Shown one piece after another: positions 7,585 through 11,885 of a stretch of DNA of 11,885 nt. This DNA comes from Gonium pectorale (lineage: Eukaryota > Chlorophyta > Chlorophyceae > Chlamydomonadales > Volvocaceae). The position numbers and the translations under genes were made by a program. The stretch spans positions 181,463 through 193,347 of the forward strand of contig LSYV01000093.1 of NCBI GenBank assembly GCA_001584585.1, in the 5' to 3' direction. Position 1 is the stretch's first letter; each line of letters starts with the position of its first letter. The notes below the pieces were generated by a model. It saw nothing but the letters and a program-made list of their open reading frames with translations. It ran no database searches and was not told where the DNA came from.

Positions 7585-8550
7585 CAATCGGTGTATCAAT
7601 ATTTATTGTATGTGAGGAGGCTTGGGTCATCATAGGCAAGCAAGCTCAAGAGCGGCACACACGCCGGGGACGTAGGGAGGCCCACCGCCTCAGAGCTCGA
7701 CAGCTCGGGGCAGGCGGCCAGTCTCGGGCGAGGCGCCGGTTCCTGGCCAGTTCGGAGGTACGGTGCAGTACAAGAAATGGGCTTTGACAAAGAGGCGGCG
7801 CTGTATCGCCCGCCGCTACTCAAGCGCTACGGAAGCAAAGCGGAACCAGCTTTTGCCTTCTGCTATTGCATGCCGTACAGTGTACTACAACCGCCAACCG
7901 ATCAGCGCTTCGAGCCCGAGGGACCCCGAAAAACCTTCCACCCGAATCCGGAGCTACGCCGCCGCGACCGGCCCCTTTGCGCGGCAAGTCCCTCTAGCAA
8001 TCAATCAATCACGGTGCTGCTACTCGCTCGCAGTTCCCGCCGATCTGATCAATTGGGATGCGGCGGCGACGGCCTCCTTGCAGGAGGTGGGGGCTGCGAG
8101 ACACAGCTGCAACACAGCCATCCTGCAACACCTTTCTTAAGCCCCAACGCCACCTCACACCTCGCAGCTCGCAGGCCACGCCCTGCGTGCCAAATGCAAC
8201 CTCACAGATAGGTCACACCCGGCAGGCGTGCCGAGACCCTGCCGCTGCCGCTGCTGCCGCTGCCGCTGCCGAGATGGCACGCCGGCGTCATCCCTACGCC
8301 TCACGCCTCGCGCCTACACAAACTCGGGGCCCATGCCGCCGCACCCGTCCGCCGACGGCTGCGGCGCGCCGCCACCGCTCACATTACCGCCGCCGCCGCC
8401 GCTGCCGGGCCCTGCCGCCAGGTCGCCTGCTTCCATTGCAGCAGCCAGCGACGGCAGCAGCTGAACAGATGCCTGCGGCCCCGCCACCCCGCCGCCGCCG
8501 CCGCCGCCGGGCTGGGCCAGGCGGGGCATCGGCATCGGCACTGCGTGGGC
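7585..8550 (-). repeat. Right arm of the long inverted repeat (partner 1-970)
   Basis: This is the reverse complement of 1-970, covering the end of the last exon of the minus-strand gene and its 3' flank. It lacks about 16 bases present in the left arm near 565-585. It has more copies of small codon repeats, for example extra CGCCCA units near 8543-8555 and longer GCCGCC (glycine) runs. The arms are separated by 6.6 kb containing the inverted exon fragment, the ankyrin gene and gene-free DNA. Confidence 0.9.
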
Positions 8551-11500
8551 GTGGGCGTGCGGGTGCATGTGGGGGCCCATGGCCATGGGCGCATAGCCGG
8601 GGTAGTGCGGCGGCGGCGGCCAGTGCATTGGCGGCGGGGCCCCCCAGGCCGGGACCCCACGGTGCACATAGATGGCCTGCGGCGGCGGAGCCAGGGGACG
8701 GCCCGCCGGTGACGGGCGGTCGCCGCCGCCGCCGCCGCTGGTGACGGTCGGTCGGCCCATGCCGGCGTCGTCGGGGCCCGGTGGCCGCATGGCGGGGCCG
8801 CCGCCGGGGTGGCCGGGGAAGGCGTGCGGCGGCGGCAGCGGGTAGCCCGGGTAGGGCGGGACGGGGAAGTGCGCCAGGCGGCGTGCCACGGGGATACCGG
8901 GCAGGCCGGGAGGGGGCTGCGGGGAGGGGGAGGGGACGCAGGGAATGGGGGTGTGTGGAGGGGAAGTCAGGGCGGGAAGGCGGCGGTGGCGGCGATGGCG
9001 GAGGGCTGGAAGGTAGGCGGCAAGGCAGGCGGCAAGGCAGGGGCCGGCGCAAGAGCTGGCGAGGTTGTGAACCCCTTAAAGACTCCGCCGTCGTGGCTCC
9101 CCAGTTGAGACTTCCCACCGGCAACCCCCCACGCAAAGCCCTCACCTGCCGGCCCGGCGCGACTCCATAGTACGCTGCCGCTCGCATGCCCATCATGTAT
9201 GCTGCGTGCTGAGGTACGGCAGTGCCGTACGCAGCATGGACCCTCCTGAACGGCACGGTCGCCGGTGACAGCGCCTCGCTGTCGCCCTCCGACGCCGCCG
9301 ACGGCGCCGGTGCCAGCGCGTCGGGCGCCGGCCCCGCGCTCGCCGGCGGCGGCGCCGACGCCGTGACGTACATCGGCGGTACGCCGCCGTACATGGCGGC
9401 AGCGCGGCTCTGCATGGGCCGCTGGGCGGCTGGGCCGAGCGGCCGTCCGGGCATGATGAACCCAGGCGGCAGCGGCGGCAGCGGCTGGCCCGCGGCGAAG
9501 CCGTCGCACTGAGGCGGCGCCACCGGCGCGCCGCCGCCGCTGCTCGCCTCCGGAGCCGCCGCACCGGGAATCTCCATCTCCCGCGGGTGCTGCTGCTGGT
9601 GGTGTTGCTGCGGTGGCCTGCTCAGCCCCAGCAGCTCGCTCGACGACTCCCGGGGCTGCAGCGATTGTTCTCTCTCCCCGGCCCCGGCCGCGGGCTCGTG
9701 CCTCCCAGTCGACGGGCCGGGAGCCATCAGGAGCTGCTGCGGCGACTGCGTCTGCTGGTGCTGCGACGGCGCCGCCTGCTGCAGAAACGGCTGCTGCATC
9801 ATCTGCTGCACCAGCTGGAGCTGGGGGGCGGGCGCCGGCTGCATCAGCGGTGGCCGCTGCGGCTCCAGGCCGTTACCCGACGGCGAGTGGCCCAGGCCCA
9901 GGCCGAAAGGGGAGCCGGCCGACACGGCATGGCGCAGCGGCGGCATCATCTGCGGCGGCGCGTGCTGGTGCGGGTGATGCTGCTGCTGATGCGCCACCGG
10001 GCTCAGGGGGAAGTGCGCACTGGAGTGGGAGTAGAGCCGCGGCGGCGGCGGCGGCGGCTCGTGCTGGGATGGCTGGGGCGGCTCCGGCAGGGAGTTGAAG
10101 GCTGCTGGGCTGCCGTACGGATTTAGCAGCGGCGGCGCCGCCGCCGCCGCCGATGGCGACGTGCTGATCTGGTTCTGCCGCTGCATGTCCAGAAAGGGCT
10201 GCGGCATGGCGTGCAGGTCGTTGTTCGGAGGCTGGAGCGGCTGCGCCGTGAAGGACGGCGGCAGCGGCGGGTGGTGCAGCTCGAGGCCCTCGTGCAGCTG
10301 CATGGTAGCGGGCGACATGGGTCCCCCCAGGTGATGGTGCTCCTGCGGCGTGCAGGGGTCAGCGGCCCCCGGCAGCCCCCGCGGGTCGAAGAGCTCGCTG
10401 GGGCTCGAGGAGGGGTGCGGCTGCGGGCCGCCACCGCCGCCGTGCTGGGATGGCGGCGACGGACCGAGCAGGCTGTTGAAGGGGTTGTGGGGCGCGTGAT
10501 GGTGCTGGTGCTGGGGCTGGGGGTGGGGGTGGCAGTGGGGATGGTTCGAGGCGGACGCGGGGGAGGCGGCCCAGTGGAGGCCATCGTGGCCAGGGTCGTG
10601 GACCGGGGGGTGAGCGGCGGCGGCGGCGCCGGCGCCGGCGCCGCCGGAGGAGGGTTGCCACTCGTTGTCAGCCAGATCGGCGGCGAGGTCGGTCGGAACC
10701 TGGTGGTGGCAAGGAGGGCAGGGCAGCGGGGGGCCGCGCGGGGACGTCAGCAGCCGCCAGGGGAAAAAGAGGAGCAGGGCACCGACCGACCCGGAAGACG
10801 AACGGTCGGAGGGTTTCGGGGGGTGAGACAAACATCCGGACACGGTTGGCCCATGGTGCCCATACCGGTACCTCATCCCTGGGTCGCCACCAAGCCAGCT
10901 GCCTTTTGTCCCAACCGTGTACCCACGTCATAGCCAGCACGCGGCACCAAAAGCCCTGTTGGCGTCGACCTCATGAAACAGCAACTCGACCCGACCCGAT
11001 CCCACCCAAGTTGCCCTGGCCTGAGACCTCAGACGCGGCCCCACCCCCAGCCCCACCAGCCCCACCTGCCAATCCACCACCGGCTGCATGATGAACTCTG
11101 CGATGTCGCCGCCCTCGATGAATGAGTCAAGCTTGCCCGACATCAGCATCTCAGCGTCGCCGCCGCCCGAGCCGCCGCCCGTCGCGCGTCGCGGGGCGCC
11201 GCCGGCGCTGAATCGGAGGCCGCCGCCGGTGCTGCGGCGCAGGTCCCCGCCGCCGCCGCCGGTGCTGGAGCGCCCTCCTGTGGGCGCGCGCGCGAGTGGC
11301 GGCACGGCACGGCACGGCACGGGGCGGGAAAGACAGCCGTAACGGGGCGGGACAGGCGACCGTTGGCTTGTCTGTCAGTCTGTCTGTAGCAAGGCTCCAG
11401 TCCCAAACCACAGCACAGCCACAGCCACAGCCACCAAACCCTACCCTACGGGCAGCCCCCGCCGCCCGCCCCCACTGCCAACCGATCCCCAGTTACCCCC

Positions 11501-11885
11501 CCTCCCCGCCCGCCCATTGAGCTCACCTTGGAGCGCCATCCACAGCTGCCAGGCATCGTCAGCAACACAGTCGCCCGTGCCGCCGCCGCCGCCGCCCGGC
11601 CCCGCCGTTGCCTGCGCGTCCTCTCCCAGCGGGTAGCAGCCAGCGTAGCGGAGCGCACCCTCTTGGACATGCCTCTGCTGCGGCGTGCCCCACTCAGTCG
11701 CCTCCTGCCCTTCGTACCCCACGTCGTCGTGCTGCGCAAAAGGCTGCTGGTGCTGCTGCCGCCGCTGCTGATGCGGATACGCGTCGAAGATGCCGTCGGC
11801 AACGTCCAGCGTCGGCTCGGCGGTGAGGAGAACGGGTGCTTCCGGCTTGACCGGCGGCCTGGCGGCGGCGCCGCCGCGTGGAGAG
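8314..11885 (-). CDS. Large low-complexity Gln/His/Pro/Gly/Ala-rich protein, four visible exons, 5' partial
   Basis: The exons are 11885-11527 (open to the window edge), 11277-11066, 10699-9146 and 8916-8314 (stop TAG), giving about 908 visible residues. Every junction has GT-AG ends and keeps frame (phases 1, 0, 0). The protein is mostly disordered: His/Gln-rich (HPHPQPQHQHHH, QQHHQQQHP), Pro- and Gly-rich. The most ordered-looking part is an acidic, hydrophobic segment around visible residues 160-208 spanning intron 2 (MLMSGKLDSFIEGGDIAEF, then PTDLAADLADNEW). No known domain was recognised. The composition is like the activation or scaffold regions of algal transcription regulators, but this is composition only, and any DNA-binding domain would have to lie upstream. 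It is the intact version of the gene whose pieces lie at 1-231 and 975-1444. Confidence 0.8.
8917..9145 (-). other. Intron 3 of the low-complexity gene (229 bases, phase 0)
   Basis: On the minus strand the donor is CAG|GTGAGG and the acceptor CTCCCCGCAG|CCC. Splicing joins YYGVAPGRQ to PPPGLPGIPVARR. Read without splicing, the frame runs on in a Pro/Arg-rich shadow frame and misses the C-terminus shared with the left copy. Confidence 0.85.
10700..11065 (-). other. Intron 2 of the low-complexity gene (366 bases, phase 0)
   Basis: On the minus strand the donor is CAG|GTGGGG and the acceptor CCACCACCAG|GTT. Splicing joins MQPVVDWQ to VPTDLAADLADNEW, keeping a continuous acidic segment. The acceptor follows a C/T-rich stretch. 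Confidence 0.75.
11278..11526 (-). other. Intron 1 of the low-complexity gene (249 bases, phase 1)
   Basis: On the minus strand the donor is AAG|GTGAGC and the acceptor CCCACAG|GA. Splicing joins DAWQLWMALQ to GGRSSTGG in frame. The intron contains four GGCAC units (11301-11320) and CCACAG-type repeats (about 11408-11434). Confidence 0.8.
11301..11320 (+). repeat. (GGCAC)4 microsatellite in intron 1
   Basis: Four perfect tandem GGCAC units lie inside intron 1 of the minus-strand gene, a few bases upstream (in transcript sense) of its acceptor. Confidence 0.9.

Noticed and set aside
9587..10126. Leu/Arg-rich plus-strand frames opposite exon 3 (also 10211-10933 and 8058-8744)
   Set aside because: They are shadows of Gln/His/Gly codon runs on the coding minus strand.
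10540..10552. GGTTCGAGGC as a tRNA T-loop
   Set aside because: No acceptor, D or anticodon stem can be placed around it, and it lies inside exon 3.
8384..10876. Single 830-codon minus-strand frame taken as one exon
   Set aside because: It reads through introns 2 and 3; splicing at 9145/8917 recovers the C-terminus shared with the left copy, which the unspliced frame misses.

Overview
The window looks like nuclear DNA of a volvocine green alga (Chlamydomonas-like). The evidence is very high GC with GC-rich third codon positions, GT-AG introns of about 190-370 bases, a TGTAA polyadenylation signal downstream of a stop, long low-complexity Gln/His/Pro/Gly/Ala-rich proteins, and an ankyrin-type protein with the CxWLxxxGCP repeat style common in Chlamydomonas genomes. 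No bacterial, organellar, CRISPR or RNA-gene signal was found.

Layout. (1) Bases 1-970 hold the C-terminal end of a coding exon (stop at 229-231) plus about 740 bases of its 3' flank. This block is an inverted copy of 7585-8550 on the right. (2) Bases 975-1444 hold a frameshifted copy of an internal exon piece of the same gene (matching 9477-9955), placed in the opposite orientation to block 1, so the left locus is a rearranged, broken duplicate. (3) Bases 1445-2251 are mostly unassigned, with one weak exon candidate. (4) Bases 2252-5163 hold a plus-strand ankyrin-family gene with a Ser/His/Pro repeat region at its N-terminus. It has one clear intron, a 3' UTR and a TGTAA signal, but two apparent frame breaks (near 2930 and 4021), so it is probably a pseudogene or a recently damaged allele. 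(5) Bases 5164-7584 hold no supportable gene. (6) Bases 8314-11885 on the minus strand hold an apparently intact gene, 5'-truncated by the window edge, with four visible exons and three phase-consistent introns. It encodes a long, mostly disordered protein of unknown function.

The genes do not form an operon or an evident pathway. The strongest story is structural: a duplicated low-complexity gene whose partial copies flank, as a long inverted repeat, a damaged ankyrin-family gene. I did not find a convincing new biochemical system.
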